Shown one piece after another: positions 28,764 to 39,423 of a DNA stretch of 64,000 nucleotides. Position 1 is the stretch's first letter. Every line of letters begins with the position of its first letter. Under the pieces are notes generated by a model. That model was not told the DNA's origin. It saw only the letters and a program-made list of their open reading frames with translations, and did no database searches. The translations under genes and the position numbers were made by a program. Source of the DNA: Variovorax beijingensis (GTDB taxonomy: Bacteria > Pseudomonadota > Gammaproteobacteria > Burkholderiales > Burkholderiaceae_C). Location of the stretch: contig NZ_VIVL01000006.1 of assembly GCF_007828835.1 (NCBI RefSeq), forward strand, positions 248,001-312,000, in the 5' to 3' direction.

Positions 28764-29535
28764 GCAGATCGACGCGCTGCGCGCCGCCGGGAGAAAGGCA
28801 CAGCAGCTGCGCGCGCGGCGGATGGGCCGCGGCGTCCCAGTCGCTGAGCACGATGCGCCTGAGGCCGTCACCCAGGTCGTGATCGGCCGGGCGATGCGTA
28901 TGGCCGTGCACCAGCGTGTGCGCGCGCGCCTGCTGCAGCCACTGGCGCGCGGCGCCGCCGTCCACGTCGGCCCAGACGGCCGAGGGATTGCGCTTGCGGT
29001 CTTCGCTTTGCGCGCGCATGGAGCGCGCGAGCGCGCGGCGCTCGGCCAGCGGCCTGGCCAGGAACGCGGCCTGCCATTCGGGCGTGCGCACCTGGGCGCG
29101 GAACTTGAGGTAGTCGGTGTCGTCCAGGCAAAGGATGTCGCCGTGGGTCAGCAGCCAGCGTTCGCCGTGCAGCACCAGCACCGTGGGGTCGTCCAGCAGC
29201 GTGAAGCCGCACCGGGCGGCCAGCGCCGGGCCTACGAGGAAGTCGCGGTTGCCGTGCATGAAGTACACCGGCAGCCGCTCGGCCGTGCGGCGCAGCAACT
29301 CGGCGCATTCGGCCTCCAAGCCGGGCAGGGCGGCCGCGTCGTCGCCCACCCACACCTCGAACAGGTCGCCCAGGATGACGAGTGCATCGGCCGGCGTGGT
29401 CTGCAGATAGCCGCGCCAGGCCTCGAAGGTGGCGGGCTCGTCGGCCTGCAGGTGCAGGTCGGAGATCAGGTCGACGGTGCGCCACGCGGGCGGGGCGAGC
29501 AGTTCCTTGAAAACCGGATGTTCCGCCATGTTCAC
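28759..29535 (-). CDS. lpxH: UDP-2,3-diacylglucosamine diphosphatase
   Basis: Hydrolyses UDP-2,3-diacylglucosamine to lipid X in lipid A synthesis. The 258-residue protein has calcineurin-type metallophosphatase motifs: SDLHLQ (D26, H28), GDLFEVWVGDD, GNRDF, LTHGD and GHTHRP. The second Met (29529) is an equally possible start. The stop codon lies within the right arm of the inverted-repeat element, so insertion of that element may have set the C-terminus. Confidence 0.92.
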   Translation of the reverse strand: MNMAEHPVFKELLAPPAWRTVDLISDLHLQADEPATFEAWRGYLQTTPADALVILGDLFEVWVGDDAAALPGLEAECAELLRRTAERLPVYFMHGNRDFLVGPALAARCGFTLLDDPTVLVLHGERWLLTHGDILCLDDTDYLKFRAQVRTPEWQAAFLARPLAERRALARSMRAQSEDRKRNPSAVWADVDGGAARQWLQQARAHTLVHGHTHRPADHDLGDGLRRIVLSDWDAAAHPPRAQLLCLSPGGAQRVDLR

Positions 29536-29559
29536 TGATGCACCCTTGGCGCTGCGCGC

Positions 29560-29612
29560 CTTCCCGCCAAGCGGGAGCGAGCTTGCTTGGGGCGGCCCGG
29601 CGCTGCGCTCAT
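29560..29612. repeat. Possible dispersed intergenic repeat, copy 1
   Basis: TCCCGC-CAA-GCGGGA (29562-29576) followed by a GCTTGGGGCGGCCCGGC-like string lies between lpxH and ppiB. In the opposite orientation it resembles the sequence at 58698-58770 (shared CCCCAAGC, CGCT and CCGG blocks, then a stem). Confidence 0.35.
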
Positions 29613-29631
29613 GCCGCGTGGCATCCGTTCG

Positions 29632-30144
29632 TTATTCCGCGACGAGGACGGCCTTCTCGATGACCACGTCCTCGAGTGGCACGTCGTCGTGGAAGCCCTT
29701 GCGGCCCGTCTTCACGGCCTTGATCTTGTCCACCACGTCGGTGCCGCCGGTGACCTTGCCGAACACCGCGTAGCCCCAGCCCTGGGCCGAGGGAGCAGTG
29801 TGGTTCAGGAAGCCGTTGTCGGCCACGTTGATGAAGAACTGGGCGGTCGCCGAGTGCGGTGCGCTGGTGCGGGCCATGGCCACCGTGTAGTTGTCGTTCT
29901 TGAGGCCGTTGTTGGCTTCGTTCTCGATCTCGGCGCCGGTGGGCTTTTGCTTCATGCCGGGCTCGAAGCCGCCGCCTTGCACCATGAAGCCCGGGATCAC
30001 GCGGTGGAACACCGTGTTGTCGTAGTGACCGTTCTTCACATAGTTGACGAAGTTCTCGGCCGACTTCGGCGCCTTGGCGCTGTCGAGTTCGAGCGTGATC
30101 ACGCCGTAGTTCTTGATGTGGAGTTCGACTTTGGGGTTGCTCAT
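29632..30144 (-). CDS. ppiB: Cytoplasmic peptidyl-prolyl cis-trans isomerase (cyclophilin)
   Basis: 170 residues, no signal peptide. Contains the cyclophilin core: [28 protein letters not shown] with the catalytic arginine in [22 protein letters not shown] and [11 protein letters not shown]. It follows the exported paralogue ppiA by 30 bases, probably as one transcript. Confidence 0.94.
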   Translation of the reverse strand: MSNPKVELHIKNYGVITLELDSAKAPKSAENFVNYVKNGHYDNTVFHRVIPGFMVQGGGFEPGMKQKPTGAEIENEANNGLKNDNYTVAMARTSAPHSATAQFFINVADNGFLNHTAPSAQGWGYAVFGKVTGGTDVVDKIKAVKTGRKGFHDDVPLEDVVIEKAVLVAE

Positions 30145-30174
30145 GAGGGAGTCCTTCCTTCGGATGTTCGGAAA

Positions 30175-30774
30175 TTATTTCGCCAGTGTGGCGGACTTGA
30201 TGATGATGGGTTCGAGCGGCACGTTCTGCATGCCGCCCTTGTTACCGGTTTGCACGGCACGGATCTTGTCGACCACCTCGGTGCCGGCCACGACCCGGCC
30301 GAACACCGTGTAGCCGTAGCCGTCGGGGCTGGGCGCGTTGAGCGAGTCGTTGTTCTTCACGTTGATGAAGAACTGCGAGGTGGCCGAGTTCGGATTGCCC
30401 GTGCGCGCCATTGCGATGGTGTAGCGGTCGTTCTTCAGGCCGTTGCCGGCTTCGAGCGGGATGGGCGCGCGCGTGGGTTTTTGCTGCATGTCGGCCGTGA
30501 AACCGCCGCCCTGGATCATGAAGCCGTCGATCACGCGGTGGAACACGGTGCCGTCGTAGTGCTTGTCCTTGACGTACTGCAGGAAGTTCTCGACCGTCTG
30601 GGGCGCCTTGGCCTGGTCGAGCTCGACCAGGATGTCGCCGGCCGAGGTGGCGAGCTTCACGCGCGGGCCGGGCTGCTGCGCATGGACGGCGCCGGCAAGC
30701 GCGAGCGAGGCGGCCAGCAGGAGCGCGCCGCGGCGGCTGAAGCGGGTGGACAGGGAAGGGGCTTGGATCTTCAA
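30175..30774 (-). CDS. ppiA: Periplasmic peptidyl-prolyl cis-trans isomerase (cyclophilin)
   Basis: 199 residues with an export signal ending at AVHA (about residue 32). The signal has SRRGALLL, so Tat export is possible as well as Sec. The catalytic core FHRVIDGFMIQGG and ATSQFFINV are present. A TTG at 30774 is chosen as start because GGAG lies six bases before it and the frame upstream is not protein-like; no ATG is available before the signal peptide. Confidence 0.88.
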   Translation of the reverse strand: MKIQAPSLSTRFSRRGALLLAASLALAGAVHAQQPGPRVKLATSAGDILVELDQAKAPQTVENFLQYVKDKHYDGTVFHRVIDGFMIQGGGFTADMQQKPTRAPIPLEAGNGLKNDRYTIAMARTGNPNSATSQFFINVKNNDSLNAPSPDGYGYTVFGRVVAGTEVVDKIRAVQTGNKGGMQNVPLEPIIIKSATLAK

Positions 30775-30856
30775 GGATGGCTCCGTGTGCGAATGATGTG
30801 GGGCACGGACCGGGCAATGCAAGCGGCCGCGGCCGGGATGCTGCCGACGGTTGTTG

Positions 30857-31447
30857 CTATTTGCTGGCGCGGCCGACCGGCTTGCGCACTTCAGGCGGTG
30901 CCGCCGGCAGGGCTGCGGCATCGGCCTCGGCCTTGGGCGTGAAGATCTGGCGGATCAGCGAGAGCTTGGGCGCCACGCTGGCGTTGGTGCTGGCGAATTG
31001 CTGCGCTCGCACATATTCCTGGGCCGCCAGTCGGGCGTACACGTCGCCGAGGTTCTCGTGCGCGGTGGCGTAGTTGGGGTTGAGCCTGAGCGCCTGCTCC
31101 AGCGCGGCGCGCGCCTGGTCGAACTTGCTTTGCGCTGCGTAGAGCGCCGCCAGGTTGTTGTAGGGCTCGGGCAGTTCGGGGAAATCCTGCGTCATCTGCG
31201 TGAACGCGGCAATGGCCTCGTTCTGCTTCTTCTGCTCGGTGAGGATCACGCCGCGCAGGAAGCGCATCTGCGGATCGCGCGGCTTGCCGGCAATGTAGGC
31301 GTCGGCCTTGACGAGCGCCTCGTTCGACTTGCCCTGGCGCAGCAGCTGGTTGACGTCGTCGTAGTCGTTGGCGTAGGCAGCCGAACCCCACAGGCTGAAC
31401 AGCAGTGCGAAGGCGATGGAGAGTTTGGAGAACGCGACGTGCTTCAT
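30857..31447 (-). CDS. Exported tetratricopeptide repeat protein
   Basis: 196 residues from the ATG at 31447: a signal peptide (about 1-26, ending AAYA) and then three to four TPR units (for example LPEPYNNLAALYAAQSKFDQARAALEQAL). A C-terminal tail ends in KPVGRASK. It is probably a periplasmic scaffold of unknown partner. First gene of the minus-strand run leading to ppiA, ppiB and lpxH; it faces cysS across a shared 191-base promoter region. Confidence 0.85.
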   Translation of the reverse strand: MKHVAFSKLSIAFALLFSLWGSAAYANDYDDVNQLLRQGKSNEALVKADAYIAGKPRDPQMRFLRGVILTEQKKQNEAIAAFTQMTQDFPELPEPYNNLAALYAAQSKFDQARAALEQALRLNPNYATAHENLGDVYARLAAQEYVRAQQFASTNASVAPKLSLIRQIFTPKAEADAAALPAAPPEVRKPVGRASK

Positions 31448-31638
31448 GAAGCCTCGGCAGGAGTGGGAAATGCGGGCTTCGAAAACACCCGGAATGAGAC
31501 GGCAGCAGCCGTTTATACTGCGGTGCATTGTAGCCGAGGGGCCATGTCCAACCCCTCGTGGCCACTGTCCCGTCACCCCTGAAATACACCGTCGTTCGCC
31601 CGTACCGCACGAGCGCGAAGCGACGCTTTCCGAGCCTC
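31448..31638. promoter_or_regulatory. Divergent promoter region between the TPR gene and cysS
   Basis: A TTTATACTG element (31512-31520) gives a TATACT on the plus strand and a TATAAA on the minus strand, and ATTGTA (31527-31532) reads TACAAT leftward. Well-spaced -35 boxes are not evident. Confidence 0.3.
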
Positions 31639-33015
<1,377 letters not shown>

Positions 33016-33032
33016 ACGGAACCACGAATCCC

Positions 33033-33686
33033 ATGCCTGCTTCCTCGAAAAATCCGGCGGTCCAGATCTATACGCCGGACTATTGGGAAGAGGCCTGCAA
33101 GCACCTGTCCAGGAAGGACCGCGTGATGAAGCGGCTGATCCCGAAGTTCGGCGACGCCTGCCTCGAGTCGCGCGGCGACGCGTTCACCACGCTCGCGCGC
33201 AGCATCGTGGGCCAGCAGATCTCGGTGAAGGCCGCGCAGACCGTGTGGGACAAGTTCGCGCTGCTGCCGCGCAAGCTCACGCCGGCCAACGTGCTCAAGC
33301 TCAAGGTCGACGACATGCGCGCGGCAGGGCTGTCGGCGCGCAAGATCGAGTACCTGGTCGACCTGGCCATCCATTTCGATTCGGGCGCGGTGCACGTCGA
33401 CGCCTGGAAGGACATGGCCGACGAGCTCATCATCGATGAACTCGTGGCCATCCGCGGCATCGGCCGCTGGACGGCCGAGATGTTCCTGATCTTCCACCTG
33501 ATGCGGCCCAACGTGCTGCCGGTCGACGACCTGGGCCTGCTCAACGGCATCAGCGTCAACTATTTTTCGGGCGATCCCGTGAGCCGAAGCGATGCCCGCG
33601 ACGTTGCCGTGGCCTGGGCCCCGTATTGCAGCGTGGCGACTTGGTATATTTGGCGATCGCTCGACCCGGTACCGGTCGCATATTGA
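33033..33686 (+). CDS. DNA-3-methyladenine glycosylase II (HhH-GPD)
   Basis: Base-excision repair glycosylase of the AlkA type, 217 residues from the ATG at 33033. The helix-hairpin-helix [12 protein letters not shown] (about 140-151) and the catalytic aspartate region LPVDDLGLL (D165/D166) are present. A GTG at 33012 overlapping the cysS stop (GTGA) would add seven residues and is a real alternative. It lacks the iron-sulfur cluster cysteines of EndoIII. Confidence 0.88.
   Translation: MPASSKNPAVQIYTPDYWEEACKHLSRKDRVMKRLIPKFGDACLESRGDAFTTLARSIVGQQISVKAAQTVWDKFALLPRKLTPANVLKLKVDDMRAAGLSARKIEYLVDLAIHFDSGAVHVDAWKDMADELIIDELVAIRGIGRWTAEMFLIFHLMRPNVLPVDDLGLLNGISVNYFSGDPVSRSDARDVAVAWAPYCSVATWYIWRSLDPVPVAY
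33645..33650 (+). promoter_or_regulatory. Possible -10 box for accA
   Basis: TATATT lies 53 bases before the accA start, within the end of the glycosylase gene. No matching -35 box is evident. Confidence 0.3.
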
Positions 33687-33702
33687 ACAACAGGAGAAGA
33701 CG

Positions 33703-34683
33703 TTGGCGAAACGAACCTTCCTCGACTTCGAGCAGCCCATTGCTGAACTCGAAACCAAGATCGAAGAACTGCGCTATGTACAGACCGAATCGGCGGTCGA
33801 CATCTCGGAGGAAATCGACCAGCTCGGCAAGAAGAGCCAGCAGCTCACCAAGGACATCTACAGCGACCTGACGCCCTGGCAGATCACCAAGATCGCGCGG
33901 CATCCGGAGCGGCCCTACACGCTCGACTACGTCAACGAGATCTTCACCGACTTCGTCGAACTGCACGGCGACCGGCACTTTGCCGACGACCTTTCCATCG
34001 TGGGCGGCCTGGCGCGCTTCAACGGCACGCCCTGCATGGTGCTCGGCCACCAGAAGGGGCGCGACACGAGGGAGCGCACTGCGCGCAACTTCGGCATGAG
34101 CAAGCCCGAGGGCTACCGCAAGGCGCTGCGCCTCATGAAGACGGCCGAGAAGTTCAAGCTGCCGGTCTTCACCTTCGTCGATACGCCCGGTGCCTATCCG
34201 GGCATCGATGCCGAGGAGCGCGGCCAGTCCGAGGCCATTGGCCGCAACATCTACGAGATGGCGCAGCTCGAGGTGCCGATCATCGTCACCATCATCGGCG
34301 AAGGCGGCTCCGGCGGCGCGCTGGCCATTTCGGTGGGCGACCAGCTCGTGATGCTGCAGTATTCGATCTACTCGGTCATCAGCCCCGAAGGCTGTGCCTC
34401 CATTCTCTGGAAGACCAGCGACAAGGCGCAGGAAGCGGCCGATGCGCTCGGCATCACCGCGCACCGCCTGAAGGCGCTGGGCCTGGTCGACAAGATCGTG
34501 AACGAGCCGGTCGGCGGCGCGCACCGCGACCATCGCCAGATGGCCGCCTTCCTCAAGCGCGCGCTCAACGACGCCTTCCGCCAGGTCAGCGACCTGAAGC
34601 CGAAGGAACTGCTCGAGCGCCGCTACGAACGCCTGCAGAGCTACGGGCGCTTCAACGACACCAAGGCCGACACCGGCAGGTAA
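33703..34683 (+). CDS. accA: Acetyl-CoA carboxylase carboxyltransferase subunit alpha
   Basis: Transfers CO2 from carboxybiotin to acetyl-CoA with AccD in the first step of fatty-acid synthesis. 326 residues with the family N-terminus [18 protein letters not shown] and the oxyanion/CoA segments [11 protein letters not shown] and [10 protein letters not shown]. It begins with TTG at 33703, preceded by AGGAG at good spacing; there is no nearby ATG. Confidence 0.96.
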   Translation: MAKRTFLDFEQPIAELETKIEELRYVQTESAVDISEEIDQLGKKSQQLTKDIYSDLTPWQITKIARHPERPYTLDYVNEIFTDFVELHGDRHFADDLSIVGGLARFNGTPCMVLGHQKGRDTRERTARNFGMSKPEGYRKALRLMKTAEKFKLPVFTFVDTPGAYPGIDAEERGQSEAIGRNIYEMAQLEVPIIVTIIGEGGSGGALAISVGDQLVMLQYSIYSVISPEGCASILWKTSDKAQEAADALGITAHRLKALGLVDKIVNEPVGGAHRDHRQMAAFLKRALNDAFRQVSDLKPKELLERRYERLQSYGRFNDTKADTGR

Positions 34684-34715
34684 AGAACAAGCCAGCCCAG
34701 CGCGCTGCTCCTTCC

Positions 34716-35693
34716 ATGAACGAAGCCTTCGAACGCGCCATGGCCGCGTTCGAGCCGGCGCATCTGCCGCTGGCGGTGGGCTTCAGCGGCGGGGCGGATT
34801 CCACGGCCCTGCTGGCCGCTTGCGCTTCGGCCTGGCCAGGGCAGGTGCTCGCGTTTCATGTGCACCACGGACTGCAGGCGGCAGCCGATGAATTCGAACG
34901 CCATTGCGCGGCGGTGTGCGAACGCCTGGGCGTGCCGCTGGTGGTGCACCGCGTGGACGCACGCCATGCGCAGGGCGACAGCCCCGAAGATGCGGCGCGC
35001 CGCGCCCGCTACGACGCCTTTGCAGCCATGGCGCGCATGGATACGGCGCTCGGCGCTATCGAATCGATAGTCCTCGGGCACCATGCCGACGACCAGGTCG
35101 AAACCCTTTTGCTGGCGCTCTCCCGGGGCGCCGGTCTGCCGGGCCTCGCGGCCATGCCCGCGCATGCGCGGCGCAACGGACTGGACATCTACCGGCCGCT
35201 GCTGGCGGTGCCTGGGGCCGACATCCGGGCGTGGCTGAAGGGCGTCGGCCTGCCCTGGATCGAGGACCCGACCAACGAGGACGAGCGCTACACCCGCAAC
35301 CGGATCCGCGCCGTGCTGCTGCCCGCGCTGGAGCGGACCTTCCCGCAGTTCCGCGCCACCTTCGCCCGCAGCATCGGCCATGCCGCGCAAGCGCAGGAAC
35401 TGCTGGGCGAACTCGCGGCGCAGGACCTGGCGGTGGTGGGCAACCCGCCCCGCATCGCCGCGCTGCAGGCGCTTTCACGCGCGCGGCAGGCCAATGTGCT
35501 GCGGCACTGGCTGATGCAGGCACACGGCTGCGCGCCCAGCGCGGCGCAGCTCGACCAGCTGCTGGACCAGGTTCGCGCCTGCACCACCCGCGGCCACCGG
35601 ATCCACCTCAAGGTGGCCAATGGATTTGCCCAGCGCAGGGGCGATCTGCTGCATTGGTACAATTCCGGGCCCTCGCCCAAGGCTTCGCGCTGA
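34716..35693 (+). CDS. tilS: tRNA(Ile)-lysidine synthetase
   Basis: Modifies C34 of the CAU-anticodon tRNA(Ile) to lysidine. 325 residues; PP-loop SGGADS (24-29), then the TilS core with GHHADDQVETLLLAL and the EDPTNEDERYTRNRIR segment. The C-terminal part is short, as in some proteobacterial TilS. Located 32 bases after accA. Confidence 0.94.
   Translation: MNEAFERAMAAFEPAHLPLAVGFSGGADSTALLAACASAWPGQVLAFHVHHGLQAAADEFERHCAAVCERLGVPLVVHRVDARHAQGDSPEDAARRARYDAFAAMARMDTALGAIESIVLGHHADDQVETLLLALSRGAGLPGLAAMPAHARRNGLDIYRPLLAVPGADIRAWLKGVGLPWIEDPTNEDERYTRNRIRAVLLPALERTFPQFRATFARSIGHAAQAQELLGELAAQDLAVVGNPPRIAALQALSRARQANVLRHWLMQAHGCAPSAAQLDQLLDQVRACTTRGHRIHLKVANGFAQRRGDLLHWYNSGPSPKASR
35658..35663 (+). 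promoter_or_regulatory. Possible -10 box for lysC
   Basis: TGGTACAAT (TACAAT at 35658-35663) near the tilS 3' end, 100 bases before lysC, matches the -10 consensus at five of six positions. No good -35 box at standard spacing. Confidence 0.35.
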
Positions 35694-35763
35694 CGGCTTG
35701 CAGGGCGCCGCGCTGGCACTCGGGGGTGCAGCACCGGCCCTTTCTTATTCTCTGAATTCATCC

Positions 35764-37032
35764 ATGGCATTGATCGTTCACAAATACGGCGGTACGTCGA
35801 TGGGCTCGACCGAGCGCATCAAGAATGTCGCCAAGCGCGTCGCCAAGTGGGCGCGCGCCGGCCACCAGATGATCGTGGTCCCGAGTGCCATGAGCGGCGA
35901 GACCAATCGCCTGCTCGGCCTGGCCAAGGAACTGGCGCCGAGCAAACCGAGCGAGGCCCACGGGCGCGAACTCGACATGCTCGCCTCGACCGGCGAACAG
36001 GCTTCTTCCGCGCTGCTCGCCATTGCGCTGCAGGCCGAAGGCATGGAAGCCGTGAGCTACGCGGGCTGGCAGGTGTCGGTGCGCACCGACAACTCCTACA
36101 CCAAGGCGCGCATCGAAAGCATCGACGACGAGCGCGTGCGTGCCGACCTCGACGCCGGCAAGGTGGTGGTGATCACCGGCTTCCAGGGCGTGGACGACGA
36201 CGGCAACATCACCACGCTGGGCCGCGGCGGCAGCGACACCTCGGCCGTGGCCATTGCGGCGGCGATGAAGGCGCACGAGTGCCTGATCTACACCGACGTC
36301 GACGGCGTCTACACCACCGACCCGCGCGTGGAGCCCGATGCCCGACGCCTCTCGACCGTGAGCTTCGAAGAGATGCTCGAGATGGCGAGCCTGGGCTCCA
36401 AGGTGCTGCAGATCCGCTCGGTGGAATTCGCCGGCAAGTACAAGGTGCCGCTGCGTGTGCTCTCGAGCTTCACGCCGTGGGACATCGACATCAATGAAGA
36501 GGCCAAGTCCGGCACGCTGATCACTTTCGAGGAAGACGAAAACATGGAACAAGCCGTCGTATCCGGCATCGCTTTCAACCGCGACGAAGCCAAGATCTCG
36601 GTGCTCGGCGTGCCCGACAAGCCGGGCATCGCGTATCACATCCTCGGTGCCGTGGCGGATGCCAACATCGAGGTCGACGTGATCATCCAGAACCTCAGCA
36701 AGGACGGCCGGACCGACTTCAGCTTCACCGTGCACCGCAACGAGTACGCGAAGACGGTCGACCTGCTGCAGTCGAAGGTCATGCCCTCGCTGGGCGCGAC
36801 CGAGATCGTGGGCGACACCAAGATCTGCAAGGTCAGCATCGTGGGCATCGGCATGCGCAGCCACGTGGGCGTTGCCAGCAAGATGTTCCGCGTGCTGAGC
36901 GAAGAGGGCATCAACATCCAGATGATTTCCACCAGCGAGATCAAGACCTCGGTCGTGATCGACGAAAAATACATGGAATTGGCCGTGCGCGCCCTGCACA
37001 AAGCCTTCGATCTGGACCAACCGGCCGCCTGA
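35764..37032 (+). CDS. lysC: Aspartate kinase
   Basis: Phosphorylates aspartate in the lysine/threonine/methionine branch. 422 residues, the monofunctional class. N-terminal kinase domain with KYGGTSMGS and GFQGVDDDGNITTLGRGGSDTSA, and two C-terminal ACT domains (about 265-410, e.g. SVLGVPDKPGIAYHILGAV) for feedback control. In this class an internal start often yields a separate beta subunit; the sequence does not decide this. Confidence 0.97.
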   Translation: MALIVHKYGGTSMGSTERIKNVAKRVAKWARAGHQMIVVPSAMSGETNRLLGLAKELAPSKPSEAHGRELDMLASTGEQASSALLAIALQAEGMEAVSYAGWQVSVRTDNSYTKARIESIDDERVRADLDAGKVVVITGFQGVDDDGNITTLGRGGSDTSAVAIAAAMKAHECLIYTDVDGVYTTDPRVEPDARRLSTVSFEEMLEMASLGSKVLQIRSVEFAGKYKVPLRVLSSFTPWDIDINEEAKSGTLITFEEDENMEQAVVSGIAFNRDEAKISVLGVPDKPGIAYHILGAVADANIEVDVIIQNLSKDGRTDFSFTVHRNEYAKTVDLLQSKVMPSLGATEIVGDTKICKVSIVGIGMRSHVGVASKMFRVLSEEGINIQMISTSEIKTSVVIDEKYMELAVRALHKAFDLDQPAA

Positions 37033-37038
37033 TGGTGG

Positions 37039-37044
37039 CATAAT
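37039..37044 (+). promoter_or_regulatory. Possible -10 box for tRNA-Ser
   Basis: CATAAT just after the lysC stop lies at a suitable distance (about 15-20 bases) from the mature tRNA 5' end. The -35 would fall in lysC and is weak. Confidence 0.35.
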
Positions 37045-37058
37045 CTCGGCTTCTTTCA

Positions 37059-37151
37059 GGAACTGTGACCGAGTGGCCGAAGGTGCTCCCCTGCTAAGGG
37101 AGTATGGGGTGTAGAGCCTCATCGAGGGTTCGAATCCCTCCGGTTCCGCCA
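37059..37151 (+). tRNA. tRNA-Ser (anticodon GCU)
   Basis: 93 bases including an encoded CCA. The acceptor arms GGAACTG and CGGTTCC pair. The anticodon stem CTCCC/GGGAG encloses CTGCTAA with anticodon GCT at 37093-37095. A long variable arm and T-arm GAGGGTTCGAATCCCTC are present, all as in type II tRNA-Ser. Confidence 0.97.
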
Positions 37152-37163
37152 GATAGCAAACAA

Positions 37164-37187
37164 AAACGCCCCTCACGGGGCGTTTTT
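37164..37187 (+). terminator. Intrinsic terminator after tRNA-Ser
   Basis: AAAACGCCCC and CGGGGCGTTTT arms with a TCA loop, followed by further T; placed 13 bases after the tRNA. Confidence 0.85.
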
Positions 37188-37247
37188 CATTTGGGGCGCT
37201 GCGCCGCAGCCGCGACTCCCGCCGCGGCCCCGCGCGCCGTGACACAT

Positions 37248-37265
37248 TGTCCCGCTCCTGGGACA
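37248..37265. promoter_or_regulatory. Inverted repeat upstream of the H4MPT cluster
   Basis: TGTCCC and GGGACA, separated by six bases, lie about 50 bases before the first start of the beta-RFAP synthase gene. Operator candidate; the neighbouring CACATTGT string recurs before fhcB. Confidence 0.3.
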
Positions 37266-37313
37266 TCGGCGGCCTCCTGAACGCGCCCTGGCCCCGGTGC
37301 TCCCTCTGGGCGC

Positions 37314-38423
37314 ATGGACGGAACGGCCCTTGCTATGACAAGCGGGTCCATGACCTCGCCTCGTCGCACACCGCCGCCCATGACTTCCGCCGACCTCGCC
37401 TTTGCTTCCAGGCTCGACCAGAGCGTTCGCACGGTGGACGTGAGCGCGCCCGGGCGCCTGCACCTGGGCTTTCTGGACCCCTCGGGCTCGCTCGGGCGCG
37501 CGTTCGGCAGCCTGGGGCTGGTGATCGACGGCTTCACCACCGACGTGGAACTGTCGGCGTCCGCGGTGGACCACCTGGCGGCCGACACGCCGGCCGGCGA
37601 AGCGGAACTGGCCCGCGCGGCGGACTATCTGGCGGTGTTGAAGCAGCGCAGCAGCCGCCACGCGCCGCTGTCGCTGCGGCTGCGCCATGCGCTGCCGCCG
37701 CATGCGGGCTTCGGCTCGGGCACGCAGCTCGCGTCGGCCATCGGGCGGGCCTTTGCCGAATGGCATGGGCTCGGTCTGGACACGGGCACGCTGGCGCACT
37801 GGCTCGGGCGTGGCCTGCGCTCGGGGATCGGCATTGCGGGTTTCGACAGCGGCGGCCTGCTGCTCGATGGCGGCCCGGGCGCCGACGGGCTGCCCGCGCC
37901 GCTGCTGTCGCGCATCGAGTTTCCGGAGGAATGGCGCGTCATCGTGGTCCAGGATCCCACGCACAAGGGCCTGTCGGGCGGCGCGGAGAAGAAAGCCATT
38001 GCGGCCTTGCCGCCCCTGCCGCAGGCAGGCGCGGCCGAGATCTGCCATCAGGTGCTGATGCGGGTGCTGCCCGGCGCCGCGCGCGCAGAGTTCGCGCCGT
38101 TTGCCGCGGGCATCAACCGCATGCAGCAGCTGCTCGGCGAGCACTTCGCGCCCGCGCAGGGCGGCATCTACACGAGCGCGGCGGTCGGGCGGCTGATGCA
38201 CTGGTTCGCGGATGCGAGCCGCGGGCACGATGTGGCCATCGGCCAGAGTTCGTGGGGCCCCACGAGTTTTGCGATCGTGCCTTCGCACGTGCGGGCCGAG
38301 ATGCTGGTCGATGCGGCGCGTGCCTCCGGACAGCTCGACCCGCGGCTCGAGCTGCGCATCGTCTCGGGCCGCAACCGCGGGGCGGTGGTGCGGGGCCGTG
38401 CCGCCGAGCCGCGCAACCGCTGA
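37314..38423 (+). CDS. mptG: Beta-ribofuranosylaminobenzene 5'-phosphate synthase
   Basis: Condenses 4-aminobenzoate with PRPP, with loss of CO2, in the first dedicated step of H4MPT synthesis. GHMP-kinase-type fold: APGRLHLGFLD in the N-terminal part, the PPHAGFGSGTQLASA glycine-rich motif and later GIYTSAAVGR. Four in-frame ATGs (37314, 37335, 37350, 37380) precede the conserved region and none has a clear ribosome-binding site; 37380 gives 347 residues and may be the true start. First gene of the H4MPT locus. Confidence 0.87.
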   Translation: MDGTALAMTSGSMTSPRRTPPPMTSADLAFASRLDQSVRTVDVSAPGRLHLGFLDPSGSLGRAFGSLGLVIDGFTTDVELSASAVDHLAADTPAGEAELARAADYLAVLKQRSSRHAPLSLRLRHALPPHAGFGSGTQLASAIGRAFAEWHGLGLDTGTLAHWLGRGLRSGIGIAGFDSGGLLLDGGPGADGLPAPLLSRIEFPEEWRVIVVQDPTHKGLSGGAEKKAIAALPPLPQAGAAEICHQVLMRVLPGAARAEFAPFAAGINRMQQLLGEHFAPAQGGIYTSAAVGRLMHWFADASRGHDVAIGQSSWGPTSFAIVPSHVRAEMLVDAARASGQLDPRLELRIVSGRNRGAVVRGRAAEPRNR

Positions 38424-38491
38424 ATCCTGCTGGCGCAGGCCACCCGACGCCTCAACCTTCCACACATCAACATCAACCAACGCAGGCCCTC

Positions 38492-39409
38492 ATGGAACGT
38501 CCCCGCATCCTCCACATGTTCACCCCCGGCCAACAGATGAGCCCGTTCGACATCAACATGGCGGCGGACGCCGGCTACCAGATCATCGTGCCCTACTGCG
38601 AAGTGGGCCTGGACCGCATCACCGGACTGACGCAGGACACCATCTTCTCGCGTGGGCCCAAAGGCGTGGCACGCACCGGCATCTTCATCGGCGGACGCGA
38701 CGCGCAGCTGGCGGCCGACATGCTAGAGCGCGCGCGGACGTCGATGGTCAAGCCCTTCGTCGTCTCGGCGATGGCCGATCCGAGCGGCGCCTACACCACG
38801 GCCGCGGCCATGGTGGCCTGCGTCGAGGCCGCGCTCAAGCGCCACCATGGGCAGGGACTGGAAGGCCAGCGCGTGGTGATCCTGGGCGGCACGGGCCCGG
38901 TGGGCCGCGTGGCCGGTGTGATCGCGGCGCAGGCTGGTGCCGAGGTGTACCTGTCCAGCCGCAACGGCATCGACGCGGCGCAGGAAGCGGCCGACGAAAC
39001 CGGGCAGCGCTTCGGCGTGAAGCTGCACGGCCTCTCGGGCGGCGACCCCGACGCCGTGCGCCGCTCCATCGCCGATGCCGACGTACTGCTGGCCTGTGCG
39101 GCCGCGGGCGTGCAGGTCGTATCGAGCGAGGCGCTCGGCGCCGCGACGCGGCTCAAGGTGGCGGCCGACGTGAACGCCGTGCCCCCCGAAGGCATTGCCG
39201 GCGTCGGCGTGATGGACGACGCCAAGCCATTGGCCGGCACGCAGGCCGTGGCCATCGGCGCGCTGGCGGTGGGCAACGTCAAGTACCAGACGCAGCATCG
39301 GCTGCTGGTGCAGATGTGCGAGGCTGAAAAGGCGCAGGTGCTGAGCTTTCCCGAAGCCTTTGCGGTGGCCCGCGCGTTCCTGGTCGAGCAGGCCGGAAAG
39401 ACGGCTTGA
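38492..39409 (+). CDS. mtdB: Methylene-H4MPT dehydrogenase (NAD(P)+)
   Basis: Oxidises methylene-H4MPT to methenyl-H4MPT. 305 residues with the MtdB N-terminus ILHMFTPGQQMSPFDINMA and a Rossmann motif GGTGPVGRV (132-140). The pathway position between fae and mch agrees. ATG at 38492, 68 bases after mptG. Confidence 0.93.
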   Translation: MERPRILHMFTPGQQMSPFDINMAADAGYQIIVPYCEVGLDRITGLTQDTIFSRGPKGVARTGIFIGGRDAQLAADMLERARTSMVKPFVVSAMADPSGAYTTAAAMVACVEAALKRHHGQGLEGQRVVILGGTGPVGRVAGVIAAQAGAEVYLSSRNGIDAAQEAADETGQRFGVKLHGLSGGDPDAVRRSIADADVLLACAAAGVQVVSSEALGAATRLKVAADVNAVPPEGIAGVGVMDDAKPLAGTQAVAIGALAVGNVKYQTQHRLLVQMCEAEKAQVLSFPEAFAVARAFLVEQAGKTA

Positions 39410-39423
39410 AGCCCGCGGGCACC

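Noticed and set aside
28493..28801. Short ORFs inside the inverted-repeat element
   Set aside because: They exist on both strands as a result of repeat symmetry and base composition, lack ribosome-binding sites and show no protein features.
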